A stretch of 55,102 nt of DNA from Deltaproteobacteria bacterium. GTDB lineage: Bacteria > Myxococcota_A > Polyangia > Haliangiales > JADYYK01. A program made the translations under genes and the position numbers. Positions 1 to 9,602 of this stretch are shown here, one piece after another. The stretch covers positions 1 through 55,102 of the forward strand of contig JADYYK010000005.1 of the NCBI GenBank assembly GCA_020853705.1, read 5' to 3'. The notes beneath the pieces were generated by a model. The model was not told the DNA's origin. It ran no database searches and was given only the letters and a program-made list of their open reading frames with translations. How positions within the stretch are numbered: the first letter of the stretch is position 1; each line of letters starts with the position of its first letter.

Positions 1-611
1 GGCGTGCCGGGCTTGCGCCGGTCGCCGGCGAGGGCGCGCCGCACCAACTCTGCGATGAAGGCATCGTCGTCGAGGCGCTGGCCGGCGTCCCTGTGCAGCT
101 GCTGGCGCGCCTCGCGCAGCAGCGCCCGGGTCGCGGGCGTCAGCTCGAAGCTGACCGGCGTCAGGACCTCCGCGGGATCGGGGGTGTCATCGGGGTCGTC
201 GCCGAGGACATGGCCAGCGACCAGGCGCTCGACCTCGCGCGCGGTGCGGCCGGCGGCGCGCTCCAGCCAGGCCAGCTCGTTCGCGGGTGTTGCCACGCGC
301 GTGAGCTCGCGCACTGCCGAGTAGCCGACCACGCCCGCGGCCAGCGCCGCCCGCGTGCGCGGCAGCATGGTCAGCGCCTCAACCACGCGCACGCGCTCGT
401 AGGCCAGCCGCGCCGACAGCTGCAAGCGGGCCTCGGCATACTCGTGAAACGACGCGAACCCGAGCGCCTGGTGCACGCCGAGCGCGCGCGCGTCGAGCAG
501 CGCCGCGACCTCCTCGGCCTCGGCTCGCTTGCGCCGCTCGACCGCCTGGACGACCCGGCCATCCGCCTGCTTGATCTCGCTCGCCGCCCCCACCACCTGC
601 ACCTGCGTCAT
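1..611 (-). CDS. HNH endonuclease family protein (N-terminal part, runs off left edge)
   Basis: An open frame with no stop runs leftward from ATG at 611 to the window edge, giving about 203 residues. AGGAGG lies five bases before the ATG. The visible part has a charged N-terminal helix (ERRKRAEAEEVAALLDAR), then segments typical of deltaproteobacterial HNH proteins with a 13E12/DUF222-like N-terminal region: FASFHEYAEARL, VGYSAVRELTRVATP, GRTAREVERLVAGH and DDDAFIAELVRRAL. The catalytic HNH motif would lie beyond the edge, so nuclease activity is inferred from the family only. Such genes are often present in many copies per genome and can be mobile or degenerate. The gene is divergent from the VOC gene at 983. 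Confidence 0.75.
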   Translation of the reverse strand, partial: MTQVQVVGAASEIKQADGRVVQAVERRKRAEAEEVAALLDARALGVHQALGFASFHEYAEARLQLSARLAYERVRVVEALTMLPRTRAALAAGVVGYSAVRELTRVATPANELAWLERAAGRTAREVERLVAGHVLGDDPDDTPDPAEVLTPVSFELTPATRALLREARQQLHRDAGQRLDDDAFIAELVRRALAGDRRKPGT

Positions 612-982
612 CCCGGCCTCCTGCTCGTGTGCGCACGTTCTTCCTACCATGCAGATCTGGACCGTCCTGGCAGCGACCTGGTGCGACGGAGCGTGACGCT
701 GACGCGAGAATCGACCGACCAGGTCGCCGGCGCGCCCAGGCGCGAGCTGGTGACGCCCAGGATGCATCCCAGCACGCAGCTCTGCCTCGGCTCGAGCGCC
801 ACCCATATATCGTGTCAATGACAAAATGCGTAAACGCTCAACAAATTTGCATTGCGCACGCCCCAGGTGCTCGCGGCGGTGGCACGAGCGTGGATCTGCG
901 CTCAACGGCGACGGCGCTCCCTGATGGCTCGGTCGCGAGAGCGATTGAGATATTCGTTCGCGGGCCCTAACGTCGTCTCACC
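612..982. other. Divergent intergenic region with an AT-rich palindrome cluster
   Basis: This 371-bp gap lies between the divergent HNH-family and VOC genes. No convincing gene is seen. A short AT-rich island (about 805-860) stands out from the GC-rich background. It holds three small inverted repeats: TGTCA-A-TGACA (813-823), GCGT-AA-ACGC (828-837) and CAAATTTG (842-849), plus an AATGC/GCATT pair (825-829 with 849-853). This looks like an operator and promoter island. No single -10/-35 pair is compelling. Confidence 0.4.
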
Positions 983-1354
983 ATGCTCGATCACGTCTCG
1001 CTCGGCGTCCGCGAGCTGCCTCGCTCGATCGCCTTCTATGACGCCGTGCTGGCGCCGCTCGGGCAGGTCCGGGTGTGGACCTACGAGCGCGCCGCCGGCT
1101 ATGGCGCCCCCGGTGGCAACGACAAGCTGGCGCTGTTCGCGCGCCCCGAGGCGCACGCCGCCGGCCCGGGCACGCACCTGGCGCTGACCGCGAGCAGCGA
1201 CGCCGCGGTCGAGGCGGCCTGGGCCGCCGCGCTGGCCAGCGGCGGCAGCGACGAGGGCGCCCCCGGGCAGCGCCCGCACTATGGTGCGGGCTACTTCGCC
1301 GCCTTCGTGCGCGACCCCGACGGCCACAAGCTGGAGCTGGTCCACCACGGCTGA
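983..1354 (+). CDS. VOC family protein (glyoxalase/bleomycin-resistance/dioxygenase fold)
   Basis: A 123-residue single-domain protein. It begins MLDHVSLGVRELPRSIAFYD, the usual first beta-alpha unit of the vicinal oxygen chelate fold, and ends with FAAFVRDPDGHKLELVHHG, where the Glu of KLEL is the usual metal ligand. His4 is the likely first metal ligand. Length matches small VOC proteins annotated as glyoxalase/bleomycin-resistance relatives, which handle small electrophiles or act in tolerance; the substrate cannot be told from sequence. No clear Shine-Dalgarno is seen; TAACGT lies nine bases before the ATG. Confidence 0.85.
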   Translation: MLDHVSLGVRELPRSIAFYDAVLAPLGQVRVWTYERAAGYGAPGGNDKLALFARPEAHAAGPGTHLALTASSDAAVEAAWAAALASGGSDEGAPGQRPHYGAGYFAAFVRDPDGHKLELVHHG

Positions 1355-1376
1355 GGTGAGGGCCGAGTGGCTCTGA

Positions 1377-1446
1377 CCGCAGCCGGCTGCATCTGACTGC
1401 AGCCGGCCGCAGCCGGCTGCATCTGGCTGCGTCTGGCTGCATCTGG
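1377..1446. repeat. Direct and palindromic repeat cluster between VOC and A2M genes
   Basis: A 19-bp perfect direct repeat (CCGCAGCCGGCTGCATCTG) occurs at 1377-1395 and 1407-1425, with a 30-bp period. Each copy holds the 12-bp perfect palindrome GCAGCCGGCTGC. It is followed by decamers CTGC(A/G)TCTGG at 1417-1426, 1427-1436 and 1437-1446. A further palindrome CTGGCGCCAG lies at 1443-1452. The array could fold strongly as RNA and may separate the VOC transcript from the A2M gene. Confidence 0.7.
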
Positions 1447-1503
1447 CGCCAGGAGGCGATCTTCCCCTCGCGCCAGGCGTTATTCTCCGGTCGGGGGGAC
1501 CGG

Positions 1504-4500
1504 ATGACCAAGGCTGTCGTGGTGCGCGGGTTCGGGATCGTCGCGGGCATGGCCGTGGTGCTGCTGCTGGGCTGTCCGGCGCGACGGGCCGAGCACCCGC
1601 GCGGTGGGCCGGCGGCCAAGGTCGCGGCGCTGGAGGGCGTCGACCTCGCGCTGCTCGAGGCCCCGGGCGCGGAGCTGCCGGCCCCGCCCGGAGCCAGCGT
1701 CGGGCGTGCGCTGACCGCCACCGAGGTCGCGGCCGTGCTGGCGCGGGTGCCGTCTCTGGGTGCCGCCCCGGCGACCCAGGTCGAGCTGGCGCTGCGCGAG
1801 CGCCGCGCACCGCCACCGCGCGCCGGGGGGACCACCCAGATCGACTTCCCGACCGAGGCCGCACCCGGCGGCGCCGCCCCCGCCGGCGCGTCCGCAGCGC
1901 TGACCGTGCTGCGCTATGCGCCCGAGGGCGACCTCCAGGAGATGGCGCCCAGCATCAGCGTCACCTTCTCGCAGCCGATGCTCGAGCTGTCAACCGCGAC
2001 GCCGCCTGCTCCGCCCATCACCATCACGCCCCCGGTGGTCGGCGCCTGGCGCTGGGTCGGCACCCAGACCGCGCTGTTCGAGCCCCGCGGCCGCGCCCCC
2101 GCGGGCAGCACCGCGCCGCCGCCGCTGACCCGCTTCGCCGGGTCGACCAGCTACACGGTCGAGATCCCCGCCGGAACGCGCTCGGCGGTGGGCGGCACCC
2201 TGGCCGCGGCGACGCGCTTCTCCTTCATGACGGCGCCGCTCGAGCTCAGGGACTCGTCGCCCTGGGGCACCGTCGGCACGCTGCGCCCGATCATGGTGGC
2301 GACCTTCGATCAGGCCATCGACCCCGCCGCGGTGCTGGCCACCATCAGCGTCGCCGGTCGCAAGGGCGACGCTCTCGAGCTGGTGCCGCGCGCCGAGCTC
2401 GACCGCGACGAGGAGCTGAAGAGCCGCATCAAGGCCATCGAGGACGACACCGGCACCGCGCCGGGACCGCGCTGGCTGGCCTTCCGCACCCGCGACGAGC
2501 TGCCCCGGGGCATCGAGGCCGCGGTCGTCATCGGCCCCGGCACACCGTCGGCCGAGGGGCCGCGCAAGACCACCGAGCGGCTGCAGTTCGGCTTCGCGAC
2601 CTATGGCGACCTGAAGGTCGACGACGCCAGCTGCTCGTGGTCGAGCGGGCAGCGCAGGTGCGACCCGCGCAGTCGCCTGTACCTGCGCTTCAGCAACGAC
2701 CTCGACGCCAGGCGCTTCAAGCAGCGCCAGGTCACCGTGACCCCGACGCCGCGCGACCTCGAGCTCGCGCTCGACGGCCGCCAGCTCACCATCACCGGCA
2801 AGCTGCGTCCGCGCACCACCTACACCGTGGCGCTGGCGGGCGACATCGTCGATGTCCACGGCCAGCCCCTGGGCAAGGCGCAGAAGTTCAGCTTCGAGAT
2901 GCTGGAGCGCGAAGCCACGCTGGGCGGCCTGCGCCGCTTCATGACCCTCGACCCACGCGGCAAGCCGACGCTGCTGGTGCGGGCGCGCAACCTGCCCCAG
3001 CTGCGCCTGCGGGTCTGGGCCGTCACCCCGACCCTGGCCAACCTGGCCGACTTCGAGCGCTGGGCGCGCGTGCAGGACAGCCGTGACGAGCCGGCGCCCA
3101 AGGCGTGGGCCAAGCTGCTCGAGACCACCGTCAAGCCGCCACCGTCCCCGGACGAGGACGCCGAGGTGGCGCTGGATCTGTCGCCCGCGCTGCCCCGGGG
3201 CCTCGGCCATCGCGTCGTCGTGGTCGACGTCCCGCTGCCGCCCGGGTCGAAGCAGCGCCGGCAGGCCTCCGCCAGCTGGGTGCAGGCCACCCGCCTCGGC
3301 GTCGATGCCTTCCATGATCGACGCGACGCCGTGGTGCTGACCACCCGCCTGGCCGATGGCGCCCCCGAGGCCGGAGTCACCATCACCACCGTGCCGAACG
3401 GCGTCACGCTGACCTCGGGCGCCGATGGCCTGACCCGCTTCGCGCTGACGCCGCTCCGGCCGCTGCCGCCGCCCCCGCCGCCCGATCCCAGCGCGCCCAG
3501 ACCGACGCCCAGCCCGAGCGACCCCGACGCGCCCGACGACGAGTTCGAGATCGAGATCGAGCCCGAGCCCGCGCCCGGGGACTTCGCCGACGGCGCCGGC
3601 GACGACGAGCCGGCCATCCTGTACGACACCGAGAACGCACCGCAGCTGCTGCTGGCGCAGAAGGGCGACGACGTCGCCATGGTGACCGGCACCGCATGGA
3701 GCTTCGAGACCGACCGCGAGCCCAGCCTGCAGTGGCTGGTGTGGGACGACCGCCACACCTACCGGCCCGGTGAGACGGTGCACCTCAAGGGCTATGTGCG
3801 TGGCCTGCAGAACACCCGGGGCGGCGACACCACCGACCTCGGCAGCATCGGGGTGCAGTCCAGCAGCGTCAGCTACCTCGTCACCGACGACGACGGCGCA
3901 CAGATCGCGGCCGGCAAGGCCAAGCTGGGCGCGCTGGGCAGCTTCGACGCCCAGTTCACGCTGCCGGGCGACGTTCGCCTGGGCGAGGCCGGGATCCACC
4001 TCGGGCTGGAGCCGCGGCCGCGCGGTGTGCTGGTGCGGTACGCCAGGCACCGCTTCGCGATCCAGGAGTTCCGGCGCCCCGAGTTCGAGGTCGTGGTCAG
4101 CCCGGAACCCGGGGTGGTCCATGTCGGCGACACGCTGAAGCTGCGCGCCACCGCCAGCTACTTCTCGGGCGGCGGTCTGGGTGGCGCCGAGGTCGACTGG
4201 AACGTGGTCCAGGAGCCGGTCAGCTACACGCCGCCAGGTCGTGACGACTTCGTGTTCGGCCGCTTCGTGCCGTGGTGGACGCGAGAGTATACCTACCGCG
4301 ACTACAGCAGCCGGCAGCGACGGCGCCGCGGGCTCAGCGGCGTTCACTACGCGGGCGAGACCGACGCCAGCGGCAGCCATGTACAGGCTGTAGAGATCTC
4401 GATGCCGAAAACACGCCCACTTCCGGTACGTGTCACGGCCGAGGCCAGCGTGATGGACGTCAACCGGCAGTCCCAGACCGGCTCCACCAGCACGCTGGTG

Positions 4501-7500
4501 CACAGCGCTGATCTCTACGTCGGCCTGCGCAGCGAGCGCATGTTCACCGATCCCGGCGCGCCCATCGTGGTCGAGGCGCTGGTCACCGACCTCGATGGCC
4601 GCGCGGTCGCGGGTCGCGCCGTCAACGTCAACGCCAGCCGCACCGAGTGGGTCGTCGAGGCCGGCACCTGGACCGAGCGCGAGCTGGAGCGCCAGGACTG
4701 CGACCTGACCTCGACCTCGGAGCCGCTGCCCTGCCGCTTCACCGCCAAGGTCGGCGGGATGTACTACCTGCGCGCCACCGTCAAGGACAGCGCCGGGCGC
4801 GAGAGCTTCACCGAGCTGACCCGCTGGGTCTCGGGCGGCCGCGCGCTGCCCCAGCGCGACCTCGACAAGCAGGCCGTGACCCTGATCCCGGATCGCAAGA
4901 GCTACCGCGCCGGCGACGTCGCGCGCGTGCTGGTGCAGTCGCCGTTCTTCCCGGCCGAGGGCGTCATGGTGCTGGCGCGCAGCGGCCTCCTGGAGGCGCG
5001 CCGCTTCAGCATGACGGGACCGACGCACACGCTGGAGCTCCCGATCGTCGAGGGCCATGTGCCCAACCTGTGGCTGCGGGTGGAGCTGGTCGGCTCGGCG
5101 GTGGCCATCGATGAGCGCGGGCGGCCGCTGCCCCGACAGGCGCGCCGACCGGCCTACGCGGGTGGCACGCTCGAGCTGGCGGTGCCGCCGCTGGCGCGCA
5201 CGCTCGCGGTCACCGCGACGCCGAAGCAGGCCCAGCTCGCCCCTGGCGAGCACACCGAGGTCGCGCTGGAGGTGCGTGACGCCACCGGCAAGCCGGTCGC
5301 CGGCGCCGAGATCGCGGTGGTCGTGGTCGACGACGCCGTGCTGGCGCTGTCGGGCGAGGCGCCCGAGGATCCGCTGCAGGTCTTCTACCCGCGGCGGCGC
5401 GCCGAGGTCGACCTCGACCAGACCCGCGACAGCGTGGTGCTGCGCCGGCCGGGCGACGACGGGCCGGCGCCGCCGCGCGAGCTGTGGCTGGATGACGACT
5501 CGCTGATCCGCCCCGAGGGCGAGGCGGTCGATGCGCGCAGCTTCGCGAGCTTCGGAAGCAGCGCCCCGAAGGCGGTCACCGTGCGCAGCGACTTCGCCCC
5601 GCTGGCGGCGTGGGCGCCCAGCGTGATCACCGGCGCCGACGGTCGGGCCCGCGTGGAGGTCGAGCTGCCGGGCAATCTGACGCGCTATCGCGTGCGCGCG
5701 ATGGCGGTCGCGGGGGGGCGCCAGTTCGGCGTCGGCGAGTCGGCGCTGACGGCGCGGCTGCCGCTGATGGTGCGGCCGGCGCTGCCGCGCTTCCTGAACT
5801 TCGGCGACCGCTTCCAGCTCGCCGTGGTGGTGCAGAACCAGACCTCCCTGGCGATGACGGTGGACGTCGTGGTGCGCGCCGACAACGCCCAGCTGCTGGG
5901 CACCGGCGCGACCTCGGGCGCCGGCGGCAGCAGCGCGGGGCGCAAGGTCGTGGTGCCCGCGCACGATCGGCTGGAGCTGCAGTTCCCGGCCGCCGCGGTG
6001 CAGGCCGGCAAGGCGCGCTTCCAGATCGTCGGTGTCGGCAGCGGCGCCGGCCTGGGCGACCCCAGCGACGCCGCCGAGCTCTCCATCCCGGTGTGGACGC
6101 CGGCCACCAGCGAGGCGGTGGCCACCTACGGCGTCATCGACCAGCCCGGCGGCGCCATCAGCCTGCCGGTGCGCGCGCCCGGCGCAGTGTTCAAGCAGTT
6201 CGGCGGCGTCGAGGTCACCACCGGCTCGACCGAGCTACAGGCCCTGACCGACGCCGTGCTGTACCTGACCAGCTACCCCTACGAGTGCGCCGAGCAGGTG
6301 TCGTCGCGCGTGCTGGCGGTGGCGGCGCTGGGCGACGTGCTGGCGGGCCTCCAGGCCAGCGGCCTGCCGCCGCAGGCCGACATCGAGGCCGCCATGAGGC
6401 GCGATCTGCTCCGCCTCGGCGCCATGCAGAACAGCGACGGCGGCTGGGGCTTCTGGAGCGACAACCGCAGCTGGCCGCTGGTGTCGATCCACGTCACCCA
6501 CGCGCTGGCCCGCGCCAGCGCCCGCAAGTTCAAGGTCGACCCGCAGGTCCTGGCGTCCGCGCGCGACCACCTGCGCCACCTCGAGCAGCAGCTGATCAAG
6601 GACGAGGGCTACCGGCCCGCCGCGCGCCGGCCCCTGGTCGCCTACGCGCTGTACGTGCGCGCGCTGCTCGGGGATCGCGACCTTCCGCGCGCGCGCAAGC
6701 TGCTGGCCGAGGTCAAGCTGGCCGACCACGAGCTGGAGACGCTGGGCTGGCTGTGGCCAGTGCTGGCCGGCGACGCCAGGTCGGCCAGGGCGCTGGCCGA
6801 GCTCCGGCGCCACGTCGCCAACCGCGTGGTCGAGGAGGCCGGCACCGCGCACTGGGTCACCCACCTCGACGACGCCGAGCAGCTGCTGCTGGGGTCGGAC
6901 CGCCGGGTCGACGGCATCCTGCTCTCGGCGCTGATCGCGGATCGCGCGGCCGATCCTGCGCTGGCCGAGCTCATCCCCAAGGTGGTGCGCGGCCTGATGG
7001 CGCATCGGCGCGCCGGCCACTGGGGCTCGACCCAGGACAACGCCTGGGTCCTGCTGGCGCTGCAGGCCTACTTCCACGCCTTCGAGGCCACCGTGCCCGA
7101 CTTCACCGCCGAGACCTGGTTCGGCGAGCTGCAGGCCGAGCCGCAGCGCTTCGCGGGCCGCAGCGCGACCCAGCAGCGCCTCGCGATCCCGATGGCCTTC
7201 GTGGCGCGCAGCGCTGCCGCGCAGACGCTGGTGCTGCAGAAGCGCGGCAGCGGCCGCCTGTACTACCGCGTCGGCATGCGCTCGGCGTCGACTGATCTGG
7301 CGCCGCCGGCAGCCGAGCATGGCTTCACCGTGCTGCGCGGCTACGAGGCGGTGGACCGGCCCGACGACGTGCGCCGCGACGACCACGGCGTCTGGCACGT
7401 GCGCGCGGGGGCGCTGGTGCGCGTGCGGGTCACCATGGTGGCGCCCACGCGGCGCTATCACGTCGCGCTGACCGATCCGCTGCCGGCCGGGCTGGAGGCG

Positions 7501-7776
7501 CAGAACAGCGCGCTGGCCAGCACCGGCTCGCTGCCCGACGACGCCGAGGAGAGCCCGTACTGGTGGTGGTCACGCAGCTGGTACGAGCACCAGGAGCTGC
7601 ACGACGAGCGCGCCGAGGCCTTCACCAGCCAGCTGTGGGACGGCGTGCACGAGTATGTCTACTTCGCGCGCGCGACCACGCTGGGCAGCTTCGTGGTCCC
7701 GCCGGCCAAGGCCGAGGAGATGTACGCCCCCGAGACCTACGGACGCTCGGCCGGGGATCGCCTGGTGGTGGAGTAG
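1504..7776 (+). CDS. Alpha-2-macroglobulin family lipoprotein with intact thioester
   Basis: A 2090-residue protein of the bacterial alpha-2-macroglobulin family, which traps attacking proteases in the periplasm. An N-terminal hydrophobic segment ends in the lipobox VLLLGC (Cys24). Macroglobulin-like beta domains follow. An unusual Pro-rich then acidic linker lies at about residues 655-705. The canonical segment GNLTRYRVRAMAV (about residue 1390) precedes the thioester domain, which carries YECAEQ with Cys1595 and Gln1598 of the CxEQ thioester, then helical repeats (NSDGGWGFW, QDNAWVLLALQAY). A terminal macroglobulin domain has DPLPAGLEAQN. It is longer than E. coli YfhM (about 1650 residues). 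No pbpC lies beside it. GGGGGG precedes the ATG, with a TATTCT box at 1481. Confidence 0.93.
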   Translation: MTKAVVVRGFGIVAGMAVVLLLGCPARRAEHPRGGPAAKVAALEGVDLALLEAPGAELPAPPGASVGRALTATEVAAVLARVPSLGAAPATQVELALRERRAPPPRAGGTTQIDFPTEAAPGGAAPAGASAALTVLRYAPEGDLQEMAPSISVTFSQPMLELSTATPPAPPITITPPVVGAWRWVGTQTALFEPRGRAPAGSTAPPPLTRFAGSTSYTVEIPAGTRSAVGGTLAAATRFSFMTAPLELRDSSPWGTVGTLRPIMVATFDQAIDPAAVLATISVAGRKGDALELVPRAELDRDEELKSRIKAIEDDTGTAPGPRWLAFRTRDELPRGIEAAVVIGPGTPSAEGPRKTTERLQFGFATYGDLKVDDASCSWSSGQRRCDPRSRLYLRFSNDLDARRFKQRQVTVTPTPRDLELALDGRQLTITGKLRPRTTYTVALAGDIVDVHGQPLGKAQKFSFEMLEREATLGGLRRFMTLDPRGKPTLLVRARNLPQLRLRVWAVTPTLANLADFERWARVQDSRDEPAPKAWAKLLETTVKPPPSPDEDAEVALDLSPALPRGLGHRVVVVDVPLPPGSKQRRQASASWVQATRLGVDAFHDRRDAVVLTTRLADGAPEAGVTITTVPNGVTLTSGADGLTRFALTPLRPLPPPPPPDPSAPRPTPSPSDPDAPDDEFEIEIEPEPAPGDFADGAGDDEPAILYDTENAPQLLLAQKGDDVAMVTGTAWSFETDREPSLQWLVWDDRHTYRPGETVHLKGYVRGLQNTRGGDTTDLGSIGVQSSSVSYLVTDDDGAQIAAGKAKLGALGSFDAQFTLPGDVRLGEAGIHLGLEPRPRGVLVRYARHRFAIQEFRRPEFEVVVSPEPGVVHVGDTLKLRATASYFSGGGLGGAEVDWNVVQEPVSYTPPGRDDFVFGRFVPWWTREYTYRDYSSRQRRRRGLSGVHYAGETDASGSHVQAVEISMPKTRPLPVRVTAEASVMDVNRQSQTGSTSTLVHSADLYVGLRSERMFTDPGAPIVVEALVTDLDGRAVAGRAVNVNASRTEWVVEAGTWTERELERQDCDLTSTSEPLPCRFTAKVGGMYYLRATVKDSAGRESFTELTRWVSGGRALPQRDLDKQAVTLIPDRKSYRAGDVARVLVQSPFFPAEGVMVLARSGLLEARRFSMTGPTHTLELPIVEGHVPNLWLRVELVGSAVAIDERGRPLPRQARRPAYAGGTLELAVPPLARTLAVTATPKQAQLAPGEHTEVALEVRDATGKPVAGAEIAVVVVDDAVLALSGEAPEDPLQVFYPRRRAEVDLDQTRDSVVLRRPGDDGPAPPRELWLDDDSLIRPEGEAVDARSFASFGSSAPKAVTVRSDFAPLAAWAPSVITGADGRARVEVELPGNLTRYRVRAMAVAGGRQFGVGESALTARLPLMVRPALPRFLNFGDRFQLAVVVQNQTSLAMTVDVVVRADNAQLLGTGATSGAGGSSAGRKVVVPAHDRLELQFPAAAVQAGKARFQIVGVGSGAGLGDPSDAAELSIPVWTPATSEAVATYGVIDQPGGAISLPVRAPGAVFKQFGGVEVTTGSTELQALTDAVLYLTSYPYECAEQVSSRVLAVAALGDVLAGLQASGLPPQADIEAAMRRDLLRLGAMQNSDGGWGFWSDNRSWPLVSIHVTHALARASARKFKVDPQVLASARDHLRHLEQQLIKDEGYRPAARRPLVAYALYVRALLGDRDLPRARKLLAEVKLADHELETLGWLWPVLAGDARSARALAELRRHVANRVVEEAGTAHWVTHLDDAEQLLLGSDRRVDGILLSALIADRAADPALAELIPKVVRGLMAHRRAGHWGSTQDNAWVLLALQAYFHAFEATVPDFTAETWFGELQAEPQRFAGRSATQQRLAIPMAFVARSAAAQTLVLQKRGSGRLYYRVGMRSASTDLAPPAAEHGFTVLRGYEAVDRPDDVRRDDHGVWHVRAGALVRVRVTMVAPTRRYHVALTDPLPAGLEAQNSALASTGSLPDDAEESPYWWWSRSWYEHQELHDERAEAFTSQLWDGVHEYVYFARATTLGSFVVPPAKAEEMYAPETYGRSAGDRLVVE

Positions 7777-7778
7777 CC

Positions 7779-9587
7779 CTACCCGGCGTCGCCGCCGTCT
7801 CCTGTGTACAGGCTGGCGATCTCGGCGGCGTACTTCTGGGCCACCACCTTGCGCTTCAGCTTCAGCGTCGGGGTCAGCTCGCCGCCGGCGACCGAGAGCT
7901 CGCCGGGCAGCACGGCGATGCGCTTGATGCTCTCGTAGCGGGCCTGGCCGGGGTTGACCTCGGCGTTGATGCGCGCCATCAAGTGCTCGCGCACCTTGGC
8001 CTCGCGGGCCAGCGCCCCGGGGTCGCTGGCGGCGAGGCCCAGCTCGGCGGCCAGCGCGGGCGCGGCCTCGGGATCCAGCGCCAGCAGCGCGGTGACGTAG
8101 TTCTTGCCGTCGCCGATGACCACGGCCTGGCCGACGCCACGGATGGTCTTGAGCTTGGCCTCGATGGCCTGCGGCGAGATGTACTTGCCGCCGCTGGTCT
8201 TGAGCAGCTCCTTCTTGCGGTCGGTGATGCGCAGGGTGCCGCTGGCGTCGAGCTCGCCGATGTCCCCGGTGTGCAGCCAGCCGTCTGCCCACAGCTCGCG
8301 GGTCTGCTCTTCGTCCTTGAAGTAGCCCCGGGACAGCGTGCTGCCGCGCGCCAGGATCTCGCCGTCCTCGGCGATGCGCAGCTCGATGCCGTCGAGCGCC
8401 TGGCCCACGGTGCCGACCACCGGGCGACCCGGCAGCGACGTGGTCAGCAGGCCCGAGGTCTCGGTCTGGCCGTAGCCCTCGTGCAGCGGCAGCCCCAGCG
8501 AGGCGAAGAACTCCAGCGTGGCCGGCGGCGTCGGCGCGCTGCCGGTCGACGCCGTGCGCACCGCGTCCAGCCCGAGGCGGGCGTGGATCTTCGACAGCAC
8601 CAGCCGGTGCGCGAGGCCTCGGCGCAGCTTGCTGACGTGGCCGCTGCCGGCGACGTGGCGCTTGAAGGCCTCGAGCTCGGTGGCCATGGCCCAGCGCGCC
8701 AGCTTGGCCTTGATCCCGGTGGCCTCGGCCAGCTTGGCGGTCAGCGCGGCCTGGAACTTCTCCCACACCCGGGGCACGCCGAGGAACAGCGTGGGGCGCA
8801 CCTCGGGCAGGAACTCGCGCAGCTTGGTGAGGTCGTCGCAGAAGAAGACCTCGGCGCCCTCGTCGAGCGGCAGCAGCACCGAGAAGATCTGCTCGGCGAT
8901 GTGCGACAGCGGCAGGTAGCTGAGGATGCGATCGCGCTTGCGACCGAAACGCGACAGCACCTTGGCCGACATCCCGGTCAGGGTGGTGTGCGACAGCATG
9001 ACGCCCTTGGGACGCCCGGTGGTGCCCGAGGTGTAGCAGAGGAAGGCCAGCGCGTCGGGATCGAGCCCGGTCAGGCGCGCCTCCAGCGCCTTGTCGGCGG
9101 CGGCGCCCTCGGCCCCCTTGGCCAGGAAGTCGGGCCACGGCATGGTGAACCCGGGGTCGGCCCCCGGCGCGGCGTCGAGCAGGATGAGCCGCTCGAGCTT
9201 CGGCATGGCGGCGCGCTGGCCGGCCAGCTTGCTGGCCTCGGCGGCGCCGTCGACCACGGCCAGGCGGGCGCCCGCGTGGTCGAGGATCCAGGCGATCTGC
9301 TCCGGGGTCGAGGTCTTGTAGATGGGCACCGGTACGCCGCCGGCGTTCATCACGCCGAGCTGCGTGACCACCAGCTCGTAGCGGTTCTTGGCCACGATGC
9401 CGACCGCCTCGCCGGGCTGGTGCCCCAGCGCCAGCAGCGCGCGACCGACTTGACGTGCCCGCTGATCATATTGACGCCATGTAATGCTGTTCCAGCCGCT
9501 GGCGGTGCGCTCGTGCAGCGCGGCGTCGTCGGGGGCCTTGCGGGCCCAGGCTCTCAGCTGATGCACCAGGGTGGGTTCGTCGCTCAT
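7779..9587 (-). CDS. Long-chain fatty acid--CoA ligase (AMP-forming)
   Basis: A 602-residue adenylate-forming enzyme that activates fatty acids to acyl-CoA via an acyl-AMP. It has the P-loop motif YTSGTTGRPKG (about residue 184), GYGQTETSG (about 370), HTGDIG (about 437) and the C-terminal hinge region ITDRKKELLKTSGGKYISP (about 452), which places it in the FadD15/long-chain ACS subfamily rather than acetyl-CoA synthetases. It ends two bases from the convergent A2M gene. Its start lies 15 bases after the stop of the lipoprotein gene at 9603, so the two minus-strand genes are probably cotranscribed. Start is ATG; the Shine-Dalgarno is weak. Confidence 0.93.
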   Translation of the reverse strand: MSDEPTLVHQLRAWARKAPDDAALHERTASGWNSITWRQYDQRARQVGRALLALGHQPGEAVGIVAKNRYELVVTQLGVMNAGGVPVPIYKTSTPEQIAWILDHAGARLAVVDGAAEASKLAGQRAAMPKLERLILLDAAPGADPGFTMPWPDFLAKGAEGAAADKALEARLTGLDPDALAFLCYTSGTTGRPKGVMLSHTTLTGMSAKVLSRFGRKRDRILSYLPLSHIAEQIFSVLLPLDEGAEVFFCDDLTKLREFLPEVRPTLFLGVPRVWEKFQAALTAKLAEATGIKAKLARWAMATELEAFKRHVAGSGHVSKLRRGLAHRLVLSKIHARLGLDAVRTASTGSAPTPPATLEFFASLGLPLHEGYGQTETSGLLTTSLPGRPVVGTVGQALDGIELRIAEDGEILARGSTLSRGYFKDEEQTRELWADGWLHTGDIGELDASGTLRITDRKKELLKTSGGKYISPQAIEAKLKTIRGVGQAVVIGDGKNYVTALLALDPEAAPALAAELGLAASDPGALAREAKVREHLMARINAEVNPGQARYESIKRIAVLPGELSVAGGELTPTLKLKRKVVAQKYAAEIASLYTGDGGDAG

Positions 9588-9602
9588 GGTCGGCTCACTG
9601 GT

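Noticed and set aside
1990..5964. A 1324-codon open frame on the minus strand, antisense to the alpha-2-macroglobulin gene
   Set aside because: High-GC shadow frame: composition is Arg/His/Gln/Gly-rich without domains, and the plus-strand frame has clear family motifs over the same stretch.
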